Below, piece by piece: positions 39,563 to 47,687 of a DNA stretch of 64,000 nt (position 1 is the first letter of the stretch; each line of letters starts with the position of its first letter). Source of the DNA: CAYYYG01 sp964490875 (lineage in GTDB: Bacteria > Patescibacteriota > Microgenomatia > UBA1406 > GWC2-37-13). The translations under genes were made by a program, and so were the position numbers. The stretch spans positions 76,912-140,911 of the forward strand of contig CAZBEF010000003.1 of NCBI GenBank assembly GCA_964490875.1. Direction: 5' to 3'. Below the pieces are notes generated by a model. The model was not told where the DNA came from. It did not search any database and saw only the letters and a list, made by a program, of their open reading frames with translations.

Positions 39563-40903
39563 ATGGATGTTAAGAAGAAAACGGTTTATGTGAAAGGAAT
39601 GCACTGTCCGTCCTGCGATATTCTGGTGAAAGATTCGCTGGGGGAGTGCGCCAATATTTCTGCGGTAAAGGCAGATTACAAGACTCAGAAGGTTGAAATT
39701 ACTTATTCCGGCAATCTAAATAAGGAAGAACTTAATAAAAAAATTTCTCAGTATGGTTATTCCATCGCGGATAAATCAGCAGTTGCATCGGAACCATTCG
39801 TAAAACGGTTATTTGATACCGGATCAATCGCAGTTATCTTATTTATCGTATATTACTTCGCTAAAGAACTGAATTTCTTACCTGAAAATATTGTTCAGTT
39901 CAGCCCAACAAGCTACTGGGCTGTTTTTGTGCTAGGTCTGGTGGCTTCAACTTCTACCTGTATGGCTACTTCCGGAGCATTGTTTATGTCGACAATCGGA
40001 ACAGTTAGTCCGAAGTCGCAAGTCCGAAGTCCGAAGTCGAGATTGGGTAGTATCATACCGGCGATTTCATTTAATGTTGGGCGAGTATTATCATACGGTT
40101 TCTTTGGATATATTGTTGGAATGCTAGGGAAGTCTTTAGCTTCCAATGCTGGCTTCAGTTCTGCACTTACGGTTTTTGTGGCATTTTTTATGGTGCTGAT
40201 TGGTTTGGATATGGCCGGAATCTTGAAATTTTCAATGTTGTCCTTCACCAAGAATCTATTTGAACCGCTGAAGAATCGATTCATGAGAAATCCAAAGCAA
40301 ACAGCATTTTTACTTGGTGCCATAACATATCTTCTTCCGTGCGGATTCACGCAGACTGTCCAGCTTTACGCTCTTGGTTTGGCTAATCCGGCACAGAGCG
40401 CCATCACCATGATGGTATTTGCGTTAGGAACTGTTCCGGCTTTGCTCGCCATAGGCTTTGCGTCATCATTCACCAGTTCAAAATATTATCCGGTATTCGC
40501 ACGGGTACTAGGCGTGATTATTATTATGATTGGCCTGAGTTCAATTATGAATATGATGTATCTGTATGGAATTACCGGCAAGTTTCTTCCCTCAAAAATC
40601 AGCTCTGTCGATAAAAATGTTGTTTTGGAAAATGGTGTTCAGCTGGCCTATATGAGCGTCAACAGTAAAGGATATAGTCCGGCGTCTTTCACTGTTCAGA
40701 AGGGGATTCCGGTGAAGTGGGTTATCGACGGGCAGAATGTATTCGGCTGCCAGGGAAGTCTGGTTGCTCCAAAAATTGCCGTTTCACGGACTCTAGAAAA
40801 GGGAAAGAATGTAATTGAGTTTACTCCAAACGAAACCGGCCGCATTGCTTTCTCATGCTCCATGGGAATGTTTCAGGGAGAGTTTAATGTGGTCGAAGGA
40901 TAA
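39563..40903 (+). CDS. HMA domain - DsbD/TauE-like membrane domain - cupredoxin fusion
   Basis: A 446-aa protein. Residues 1-70 are an HMA metal-binding domain with GMHCPSCDI. About eight TM segments follow (from residue 88 to 345) in the CcdA/UreH/TauE superfamily style, with a CTC-like STSTCMA and a PCGFTQ motif. The C-terminal 90 residues are a cupredoxin-like domain with candidate ligands in FGCQGSLVAP and FSCSMGMFQG. This suggests copper or other soft-metal transfer and export. Residues 152-163 (SPKSQVRSPKS) are encoded by a short AGTCCGA repeat and look like an in-frame insertion. Confidence 0.85.
   Translation: MDVKKKTVYVKGMHCPSCDILVKDSLGECANISAVKADYKTQKVEITYSGNLNKEELNKKISQYGYSIADKSAVASEPFVKRLFDTGSIAVILFIVYYFAKELNFLPENIVQFSPTSYWAVFVLGLVASTSTCMATSGALFMSTIGTVSPKSQVRSPKSRLGSIIPAISFNVGRVLSYGFFGYIVGMLGKSLASNAGFSSALTVFVAFFMVLIGLDMAGILKFSMLSFTKNLFEPLKNRFMRNPKQTAFLLGAITYLLPCGFTQTVQLYALGLANPAQSAITMMVFALGTVPALLAIGFASSFTSSKYYPVFARVLGVIIIMIGLSSIMNMMYLYGITGKFLPSKISSVDKNVVLENGVQLAYMSVNSKGYSPASFTVQKGIPVKWVIDGQNVFGCQGSLVAPKIAVSRTLEKGKNVIEFTPNETGRIAFSCSMGMFQGEFNVVEG
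40009..40039 (+). repeat. AGTCCGA short tandem repeat inside coding sequence
   Basis: Units of AGTCCGA(AGT) repeat about four times and encode SPKSQVRSPKS in a loop between two TM segments. A related run (GGAAGTCCGAAAAAGTGAAG) lies at 41816-41835, at the N-terminus of another gene. Confidence 0.7.
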
Positions 40904-40982
40904 TTTTTAAAATCCGAAATATCTTCTTGCAGTTAAAAAAGTGTGCTATCAGCTATCTGCCATAAGCTATTAGCTATTCTTG

Positions 40983-41065
40983 TGCCCGCGAGAGGAGTCG
41001 AACCTCTATGGAGTTGCCCCCATAGGTTTTTGAGACCTACGCGTCTGCCATTCCGCCACGCGGGC
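40983..41065 (-). tRNA. tRNA-Leu (CAA)
   Basis: A class II tRNA of about 83 bases: acceptor GCCCGCG/CGCGGGC, anticodon arm TAGGT-CTCAAAA-ACCTA giving anticodon CAA, a long variable arm (TGGGGGCAACTCCA) and T-arm GAGAG/CTCTC-type pairing around GTTCGAC. Reads TTG leucine codons. CCA not encoded. Confidence 0.95.
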
Positions 41066-41175
41066 TTTGTCCGCCGAAACTTTAGTGAAGGTGGACTGCT
41101 ATGTCATGCCTATAAAGGATGACAAAGTAAATTATATCATCCCAGGGCAGGGGAATCTATTATATACTTTTACTT

Positions 41176-41682
41176 ATGATACTTACCCATGATCAAATTA
41201 TTAAGGAAATTGAAAGCAGGAGAATTAGAATTTCTCCGTTTGATATAAAATCCGTCGGGCCGGCATCTGTCGATTTAGCGCTTGATAACGAGATCCGCGT
41301 CTTTGAACGGATCGGCAATTCGGTGGCGGTGAACGAACACACGGATTTTAAAACAATTACCCGGAAAATCAGCATAAAAGATAATTACATCATAAAACCT
41401 GGTGAATTAGTGCTGGGCATAACCATAGAAAAGATTACACTGCCGGGCGATATTGCGGGATGGTTAAACTCCCGGTCGCGGTTTGCCCGTCTCGGGCTTA
41501 TGGTTCATATCACCGCTCCATTTATCCAGCCCGGCATATCGGGGAAACAGGTGCTTGAAATATATAATGCCGGACCGAATAATCTGGAGCTTATTCCCGG
41601 CCAGAAGTTATGCCAACTTATTCTGCAGCGGTGTGAAGGTTCGGCAATTTACAAAGGCGGTTTTACAGATCAGAGTCTTTAA
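41176..41682 (+). CDS. dcd: dCTP deaminase
   Basis: A 168-aa member of the dCTP deaminase/dUTPase fold. It shows PASVDLALDNEIRVF, the catalytic-site NSRSRFARLGLMVHITA, PGISGKQVLEIYNAG (catalytic Glu) and LIPGQKLCQLILQR. It deaminates dCTP to dUTP, or is bifunctional to dUMP; the sequence does not settle which. It is slightly shorter at the C-terminus than E. coli Dcd. TATACT at 41163-41168 lies 7 bases before the ATG. Confidence 0.93.
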   Translation: MILTHDQIIKEIESRRIRISPFDIKSVGPASVDLALDNEIRVFERIGNSVAVNEHTDFKTITRKISIKDNYIIKPGELVLGITIEKITLPGDIAGWLNSRSRFARLGLMVHITAPFIQPGISGKQVLEIYNAGPNNLELIPGQKLCQLILQRCEGSAIYKGGFTDQSL

Positions 41683-41799
41683 GGAGGAATTCTTTATTCG
41701 TAAATTGCAAAAAAAGGTCTTTATTGTATACTTCATTAGTAGAATCATATCTGGTGAAAATTATCATCAATAGATTTTATTAATTGAATAATAAAAAGT

Positions 41800-43200
41800 G
41801 TGGGTAGTCGAGAATCGGAAGTCCGAAAAAGTGAAGAAAAAAGACTTTCAGATTTTGTGTATAAAGGTCCTGCGTACTTCGCTGAAGATGCATTAGCCCA
41901 AGTCGAGCAACAACGCATGCATGGTCTGTCTAATGGTAAGGTAATACTTGCATCATCTTCAGGAATAGTTGGTACACTTTCCGATGGAAGATCACGAATT
42001 ATAACTCCGCAAGAAATGCCTACTCCAGATGAAGAGGAACAAATACTCCAAGATATATATGATAGAGGTTTTATACACTATACCGGGACACTTGCGTTCG
42101 GCAGAAAAAATGGCATTGCCTCACATGCTGTCTCTACATATGTAAATATAATATTAAAGCCAGACACACATTTATCCAAACTTCCAGATCCAGATGAGTT
42201 GTACTCTCTAGGAGAAAGTTTCATCTATGGATATATCAAATACTTACAAGAAGGTTCTACTGGTACTATCAACGCTAAGGAAATGCTAAATGTTCATGAA
42301 AATAGTGACCCAAAACTTGTACCGGCTTTTATGTCCGGAAAAACTCCTGAGCTGCTACAATTTGCCGAAGAAGTATGCCGATTTGATGAAAAAACAGGTC
42401 CCATGATAAGTGAATTAGTGGGAAGGTACCCTTTCAACAACATGGTTTTTAGAAGTAAATTTGCGAAAAGTGATCACGCAGATCTCGAGGAATTCTATCG
42501 TGAAATAATTGCGAATCGTAAACAATTTTTTAAAGAATATGGCGGTGACTGCACACTTTTTTCCTTAGAGGTCGCAGATAAACTATCCGCTATGGGATTA
42601 GATCCCAAAATCCTGCTTTATCCATCTACCAAAATAGTAGACGGTGAAGTGATTATTACTGCAAAACGCAGCCATAATGCTGTTGTGGTAGAAGATCCCG
42701 ACAGCAAATTTTCTACTAAATATTATATTGATCCAGGTTATAGTGTCCCATGGGCAGTACCTATGAATCGATGGCCGTTTTCTGTTTATCCGAGGTCTTT
42801 TGGAGATGGCAAATCAATGATTACACGAATTGTCAAAGATGAAAAGCCTATTGTTGCGTTAATGGTAAATGACCAGGCTAAAAGACATTTAGCAGGCGAA
42901 GAGGTTATGGACCCGAAAACCTGTGAAGAAACGGCACCTGAAATTTTGGCGGAAACACACTATTTGAAAGACATAATTAAATGGGACTATCAAGACCAAT
43001 TAGGCAGAAGAACATTGGGAATTCGATATAAATGTTCTCAAGGGACATTAACTTGTGTTGAGGCAGGTATTGATAAAGTGCCGTTACAACAATTTTTTGA
43101 GGACAGTACTTTACAAGACGTACTGCGACATAAATGTACAGAAATAGGAGCAGATTTTTACAAAATTTTAGATGAATTAAGATCTTTACCGAGAGAATAA
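41800..43200 (+). CDS. Orphan with putative Cys-His-Asp (NAT/transglutaminase-like) active site
   Basis: 466 aa from a GTG; no ATG occurs before residue 39, so the exact start is uncertain. The N-terminal codons overlap an AGTCCGA-type repeat. The central region has GGDCTLFSLEVADKL (Cys), KRSHNAVVVEDPDS (His) and TKYYIDPGYSVPW (Asp), spaced as in arylamine N-acetyltransferase or transglutaminase-like cysteine enzymes. The rest is unassigned. No signal peptide. Codon use is AT-rich (AGA, ATA) compared with the pyr genes. Confidence 0.65.
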   Translation: MGSRESEVRKSEEKRLSDFVYKGPAYFAEDALAQVEQQRMHGLSNGKVILASSSGIVGTLSDGRSRIITPQEMPTPDEEEQILQDIYDRGFIHYTGTLAFGRKNGIASHAVSTYVNIILKPDTHLSKLPDPDELYSLGESFIYGYIKYLQEGSTGTINAKEMLNVHENSDPKLVPAFMSGKTPELLQFAEEVCRFDEKTGPMISELVGRYPFNNMVFRSKFAKSDHADLEEFYREIIANRKQFFKEYGGDCTLFSLEVADKLSAMGLDPKILLYPSTKIVDGEVIITAKRSHNAVVVEDPDSKFSTKYYIDPGYSVPWAVPMNRWPFSVYPRSFGDGKSMITRIVKDEKPIVALMVNDQAKRHLAGEEVMDPKTCEETAPEILAETHYLKDIIKWDYQDQLGRRTLGIRYKCSQGTLTCVEAGIDKVPLQQFFEDSTLQDVLRHKCTEIGADFYKILDELRSLPRE

Positions 43201-43214
43201 TCGTTATAAAAGAA

Positions 43215-44867
43215 TTATTTCTTCATCGCGGCTTCGATGAAGGCGAGGAAAATAGGATGCGGAGTGAGCGGCCGGCTTTTATATTCCGGATGTCCCTGCG
43301 TTCCCATATAAAACGGATGATCCTTTTTGGAAAGCTCGATTATCTCAACGAGATTTTCTGCTGGTGAACGGGCGCTAATTGTTAGTCCGTTTTTTTCAAA
43401 ATCATTCGCAAATTCATTATTGAATTCATAGCGGTGGCGGTGCCGTTCATTGGTAAGATGTTTTTCTTTATTAATGTATCCGTCATATTTTGAATAGATT
43501 TCGTCGGCCATGGTGCCTTTTTTAATAACCGCGTCCCATTTCCCCAAACGCATAGTGCCGCCATAGGCGCGTTTTTTGACAAGCTCGCGCTGTTCTTTAA
43601 TAAAATGAATTACGGGGTGAGCTGTCTTTGGATTATTTTCTTCGGTATCAGCATCTTTCCAGCCCACCACATCGCGCGCAAATGAAACACAGGCAAGCTG
43701 CATACCGTAACACAGTCCAAGGTAGGGGATTTTGCGATCGCGTGCATAGCTTGCAGCCTTAATCATTCCTTCAGCACCGCGCTCGCCCCAGCCAATCGGC
43801 ACAATAATTCCGTCCGGATTGCCAATAATGCTTGTTCCTTGTTTTTCCACTTTTTCCGAATCGATCCATTTTGTTTTCACATCAACACCAAGCTGCCAGG
43901 CAGCATGGTCTATCGCGTCAAATAGGGCGGCATACGAATCGCGGAGTTGGTATTCGCCGGTGCCGAAATATTTTCCGGCAATGGCTATTTCTATGGTTTT
44001 ACTTTTTTTGGCTTTTATCCGTTCAATAAGTTTTTTCCATTCGGCAAGCTGCGGACTCTTTTCGGGCAGCCCAAGTTTTTGCAGAATTTTTTTATCAAGC
44101 TGTTGTTCATGGAATACCATCGGGATTTCATAGATAGAATCCAGATCCGGGTTGGAAATTATGTCGTCGCCGTGCATATTGCAGAAAATGGCGAACCGGT
44201 CGCGCCTCCGCTGATCGATAAATTTTTCGGAGCGGGCGATTATGAAATCGGGCTGAATTCCCATGGAGTTTAATGTCCGAACGGAAAGCTGTGTTGGTTT
44301 TGTCTTTGGTTCTCCTAAATGATGAGGAGTCGGAACATAACTCACGTGAATATGGATAACATCGCCGGGGTTTTTCAGCGAAAGAATACGTGAAGCTTCG
44401 TAGAAAAATACATTCCAGTATTCGCCGGCTGTGCCGCCAAGTTCGATAATGACAATGTCAGAATCTCTTTTTTTTGCGGCAGAATTAATACGGCTTATAA
44501 TCTCTTCGCTGATATGAATGGCTTCTACGTCTTCTCCCTTATATTCAAACCGGCGTTCCTTTTCAATAATTTTCTGGTAAACCTGTCCCATGGTTACAAA
44601 GTTGTCGCGGCCCATTTCTTCATGCAGAAATTTTTCGTAGCTGCCGATATCCATGTCGGTCTCGGTGCCGTCTTCACACAAAAATGGATCGCCGTGTTCG
44701 ATGGGGTTTATTGTTCCAGAATCTATATTTAAGTATCCTTCGAATTTAATGGGAGTTACTTTGTAGCCTGCGGATTTGAGAAGGAGGGCGATGGAGGAGG
44801 TGGTGATACCTTTTCCGATTCCGGAAATTACACCACCAGATACGAAGATGTATTTTAGTTTTGCCAT
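43215..44867 (-). CDS. pyrG: CTP synthase
   Basis: A 550-aa protein. Synthetase domain with KYIFVSGGVISGIGKGITTS, CEDGTETDMDIGSYE and DSDIVIIELGGTAGEYWN, then a class I glutamine amidotransferase with the nucleophile in YLGLCYGMQLACV and the His-Glu pair in TQGHPEYKSRP. It converts UTP to CTP using glutamine. It stands opposite the pyr operon that supplies UMP. Full length. Confidence 0.97.
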   Translation of the reverse strand: MAKLKYIFVSGGVISGIGKGITTSSIALLLKSAGYKVTPIKFEGYLNIDSGTINPIEHGDPFLCEDGTETDMDIGSYEKFLHEEMGRDNFVTMGQVYQKIIEKERRFEYKGEDVEAIHISEEIISRINSAAKKRDSDIVIIELGGTAGEYWNVFFYEASRILSLKNPGDVIHIHVSYVPTPHHLGEPKTKPTQLSVRTLNSMGIQPDFIIARSEKFIDQRRRDRFAIFCNMHGDDIISNPDLDSIYEIPMVFHEQQLDKKILQKLGLPEKSPQLAEWKKLIERIKAKKSKTIEIAIAGKYFGTGEYQLRDSYAALFDAIDHAAWQLGVDVKTKWIDSEKVEKQGTSIIGNPDGIIVPIGWGERGAEGMIKAASYARDRKIPYLGLCYGMQLACVSFARDVVGWKDADTEENNPKTAHPVIHFIKEQRELVKKRAYGGTMRLGKWDAVIKKGTMADEIYSKYDGYINKEKHLTNERHRHRYEFNNEFANDFEKNGLTISARSPAENLVEIIELSKKDHPFYMGTQGHPEYKSRPLTPHPIFLAFIEAAMKK

Positions 44868-45012
44868 CGTTGTCTAAATTTCTCGATTTCCTATTTTAAT
44901 CCCACTTCGTCCCATTTCGCTCTTCGAGCTGCATTGGGGACTCCGCTTGGGATTTCAATTCCCCATTTATCGAGTATGGGGAATTTCAACAGAATTATTG
45001 TAATGGCGGAGT

Positions 45013-45036
45013 TTAGAATTTACAAGTTGAGATTGT
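45013..45036. repeat. Partial copy of the TTACAAGTTGAGATT repeat
   Basis: GAATTTACAAGTTGAGATTG matches the end of the repeats at 45633-45710 and 46321-46408. The surrounding gap (44868-45101) also holds a GC-rich hairpin around 44925-44990 and no gene. Confidence 0.5.
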
Positions 45037-45101
45037 AAAATAATTATTTTGGGGTGTTATAATGCTTTCTTATAACAAATAAAGATTGGATATGTGCTAA
45101 C

Positions 45102-45515
45102 TTATCTATTATTTTTAGATTTCAAATTAGTTTTTGTCTTTTCAGGTAATTCTCGGCTATATTCTTCAAGTACTTCTTGGACTTTTGAAAAACCTGGGGG
45201 TTTTATTGAGTTTAAGTTTATAATATCTGCAGTTGGCACTGTAGGTGGCGTACTACCGCCAGTTCTAACACTTGCTTCTGAAACTGGTTGTGCGCGTACA
45301 CTTTCAACTGGAGGAAGCGGAATCGTTGATCCAACGTTTTCAACTGTCCCAGCTCGTACTCCTGCATCTTCAATTGGAGGTAATGGTATACGTTCAGTAT
45401 CTTTGGGATTAGGTCCCACATCTAAAACATTATCGCCTGGAGATTTAATTTGCCAATCTCCCTTTATTTCAACTAATGGTGGTTTTGGTGGTTGAGATCC
45501 TGAATTTTCTGCCAT
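45102..45515 (-). CDS. Pro-rich low-complexity protein, unknown
   Basis: A 137-aa protein rich in Pro, Val, Ser and Glu (IPLPPIEDAGVRAG and IPLPPVESVRAQ are internal near-repeats) with a basic C-terminal tail (KTKTNLKSKNNR). No signal or TM, so probably disordered. TAAAAT at 45522-45527 lies 6 bases before the ATG. Confidence 0.6.
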   Translation of the reverse strand: MAENSGSQPPKPPLVEIKGDWQIKSPGDNVLDVGPNPKDTERIPLPPIEDAGVRAGTVENVGSTIPLPPVESVRAQPVSEASVRTGGSTPPTVPTADIINLNSIKPPGFSKVQEVLEEYSRELPEKTKTNLKSKNNR

Positions 45516-45632
45516 AAATATATTTTATCATATTTTTTTTAATGCAATAGAAAATTTAAGATTGTATGTAGCTCTTGATTTTGGCGCAATCCCTTCAAAT
45601 GATATCTGATTATAAACAAGTTACTCCATTTG

Positions 45633-45710
45633 TTTTTTTGAAAAATGGCTGTAAGTATTTTGCTAAATGTAAGAGAAATTGCTGTTTGCAAATTTTACAA
45701 GTTGAGATTT
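45633..45710. repeat. Dispersed repeat, copy B
   Basis: A roughly 78-bp AT-rich sequence ending TTTTACAAGTTGAGATTT. About 75 percent alike by eye to 46321-46408, sharing TGTAAGAGAAATT and GTTTGC blocks. It lies upstream of the Pro-rich gene. Confidence 0.65.
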
Positions 45711-45744
45711 AAGAAACGACTCTCATAATTGATAGAAGAGTAAT

Positions 45745-46254
45745 TTATTCTACCGGTTGAACTCTTGCATTATAATTCGCAAAACTATTGTAAAATTGAA
45801 TAATCTTACTAATTTCAGAACATACCGTTTGCTTAGCAACTGCCGAATAATATTGAAACTCTTTATCTTTTCCAACGTCTTCAACTCTTAATAAATGAGG
45901 AAATATTAAATTGGCATATTTATTAACATATGAGCACATAGTAACATAATATAGATCATAATCTGGAAAATTAGAAGGTGATTGAGTACGCAAACGTTTT
46001 GTTTCTTCCCTAACTGTTAAGCGGGGTCCCGCAACAGCTAGAGCTTCCATTTTTTGTTCATGTGGCTGGTTACCATGTTTTATTGAATCCACATCTGCCT
46101 CTGCTTCAGCACATGCGACAGCATCCTGTATTGCAAGTCTTTTCACACTATCTAAAGGAAGTTTTATAAACTCATTCTCAAAATTAGCTGTTAATCTATT
46201 AATTTGTTCTTGACCTGTTTCTTTAATTTGTGGTAACAAGGTTTCTTTTCCCAT
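45745..46254 (-). CDS. Orphan helical protein
   Basis: A 169-aa soluble, mostly helical protein with no recognised motif (for example VACAEAEADVDSIKHGNQPH, YYVTMCSYVNKYANLIF). TATAAT at 46261-46266 lies exactly 6 bases before the ATG. Position and repeat context resemble those of the Pro-rich gene before it. AT-rich codon use. Confidence 0.6.
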   Translation of the reverse strand: MGKETLLPQIKETGQEQINRLTANFENEFIKLPLDSVKRLAIQDAVACAEAEADVDSIKHGNQPHEQKMEALAVAGPRLTVREETKRLRTQSPSNFPDYDLYYVTMCSYVNKYANLIFPHLLRVEDVGKDKEFQYYSAVAKQTVCSEISKIIQFYNSFANYNARVQPVE

Positions 46255-46320
46255 GGACTTATTATATAATATATCTCATAGTAATGCAATAGATCAGGTA
46301 AAAACTGGTAATATACATCA

Positions 46321-46408
46321 CATTTGATTTTTTGGAAATACTTTGCTAGACATTTTGCACAATGTAAGAGAAATTACCGTTTGCGAATATTACAAGTTGA
46401 GATTTTTT
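46321..46408. repeat. Dispersed repeat, copy C
   Basis: Starts CATTTGATTTTTTGGAAATA and ends TTACAAGTTGAGATTTTTT. Its first 40 bases recur at 46516-46550 upstream of pyrB, and its last 50 in copy B. The whole 46255-46559 gap is filled by this repeat, a GTCAT palindrome and the partial third copy. Confidence 0.65.
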
Positions 46409-46413
46409 CTTTT

Positions 46414-46503
46414 GTCATCCTCGCGAAAGCGGGGATCCATATAATAACTACATTGAAATCTCATTGAAGCAATTTAATAGATTCCCGCTTCCGCGGGAAT
46501 GAC
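46414..46503. repeat. GTCAT-type palindromic repeat
   Basis: GTCATCCTCGCGAAAGCGGG at one end and CCCGCTTCCGCGGGAATGAC at the other, with GGATCCATATAAT and AATAGATTC inner parts. Confidence 0.7.
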
Positions 46504-46515
46504 GATGTTTCATCG

Positions 46516-46550
46516 CATTTGATTTTTTGAAAATACTTTGTTAGACTTTT
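46516..46550. repeat. Dispersed repeat, partial copy D
   Basis: GCATTTGATTTTTTGAAAAT followed by ACTTTGTTAGAC, matching the 5' half of copy C. It ends just before pyrB. Confidence 0.6.
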
Positions 46551-46559
46551 GAGAAGTTT

Positions 46560-47519
46560 ATGAGTACCGGCGACATACAGAAGATTAACAATACGTTCAA
46601 AGGGAAAGACATAGTCTCTCTGGAGCAGTTCGATTCTTCATCAATTACTCACGTTTTCAAAACCGCAGAAAAAATCAAAAAAGATCCGGAAAAATTTTCT
46701 TCTCTTCTTAAAAATAAACTGGCAATGCTTTTGTTTTACGAACCATCTTCGCGGACATTTACCTCTTTTGCTTCTGCAGTAAAACGGCTGGGCGGATTAA
46801 CTGTTGAATATCAGAATCCAACACAGACTTCTTCCTTTGTAAAAGGCGAAACGCTTGCCGATACGGTTCGGGTTTTTGAAAATTACGCCGATGTCATTAT
46901 CATGCGCCACTTTGAAATCGGCGCCGCGTTAACTGCTGCCAAGTATGCGTCGATCCCTGTCATAAACGCCGGCGATGGAGCAGGGGAGCACCCCACCCAG
47001 GCGCTTTTGGATACATTCACATTATATGAACGGTTCGGGAAACTGGACGGAATGACCGGAGTTTTAGTTGGCGATTTATTATACGGCCGGACAGTCCATT
47101 CGCTGATAAAAGAATTTTCGTTATTTAAAAACACAACATTGTATCTACTTTCCCCGAAAAATCTTCGGGTGAATTCTGAGCTTGTTAAAAAATACAAAAA
47201 GAATGTCAATCTTATCGAAATCAGTACGGTAGAAGAACTGCCGAAAAAATCCAGCTTCTGGTATTGGACGCGGGTACAGAAGGAGCGGTTTAAAGATATA
47301 AAAGATTACGAAGCAGTGAAAGATTCATTTTTACTGACGAAGGATTTACTGAAACGGAAAGGGAATAAAGATATGTTAGTAATGCATCCGCTGCCGCGGG
47401 TGAATGAGCTTGATCCGGCAATCGATTCCGATCCGCGCGCTGTATACTTAACTAAACAAATTAAGAATGGTATGTTTGTTCGGATGGCACTGCTCGGTTT
47501 GGTTTTAGGAAAACTTTAA
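46560..47519 (+). CDS. pyrB: Aspartate carbamoyltransferase catalytic subunit
   Basis: A 319-aa protein. The carbamoyl-phosphate site STRTFTSFASAVKRLGG is present as PSSRTFTSF, followed by GDGAGEHPTQALLDTFT and MHPLPRVNELDPAIDSDPRA, all typical of PyrB rather than ArgF. It forms carbamoyl-aspartate, the first committed step of UMP synthesis. No pyrI regulatory gene was seen. It heads the pyr cluster. Confidence 0.96.
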   Translation: MSTGDIQKINNTFKGKDIVSLEQFDSSSITHVFKTAEKIKKDPEKFSSLLKNKLAMLLFYEPSSRTFTSFASAVKRLGGLTVEYQNPTQTSSFVKGETLADTVRVFENYADVIIMRHFEIGAALTAAKYASIPVINAGDGAGEHPTQALLDTFTLYERFGKLDGMTGVLVGDLLYGRTVHSLIKEFSLFKNTTLYLLSPKNLRVNSELVKKYKKNVNLIEISTVEELPKKSSFWYWTRVQKERFKDIKDYEAVKDSFLLTKDLLKRKGNKDMLVMHPLPRVNELDPAIDSDPRAVYLTKQIKNGMFVRMALLGLVLGKL

Positions 47520-47521
47520 AT

Positions 47522-47657
47522 CTAAGTCCCCTCCTTGCGAAGGAGGGGATTAAGGAGAGGTGAATTATCTACATTTATGTAATTACAAATGTAGGATTTA
47601 ATAACCGCCCCGTCTGGCTTCGCCAGACACCCCGCCTTCATAAGGCGGGGAGCTTAG
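47522..47657. repeat. Double-hairpin element R1 (pyrB-carA gap)
   Basis: The left arm starts at CTAAGTCCCCTCCTT and folds into CCCCTCCTT-GCG-AAGGAGGGG, then GAGAGGTG. The right arm (47603-47657) is ACCGCCCCG, a TCTGGC-TTC-GCCAGA hairpin, CACCCCGCCTT-CAT-AAGGCGGGG, then AGCTTAG. The outer ends are inverted repeats of each other. Only about 55 bases lie between the arms and no ORF. Confidence 0.8.
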
Positions 47658-47687
47658 AAACATATATTCAATACTTAAAACTACAAA

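Noticed and set aside
43819..44273. Plus-strand frames of 65-108 aa
   Set aside because: They are shadows of pyrG on the opposite strand.
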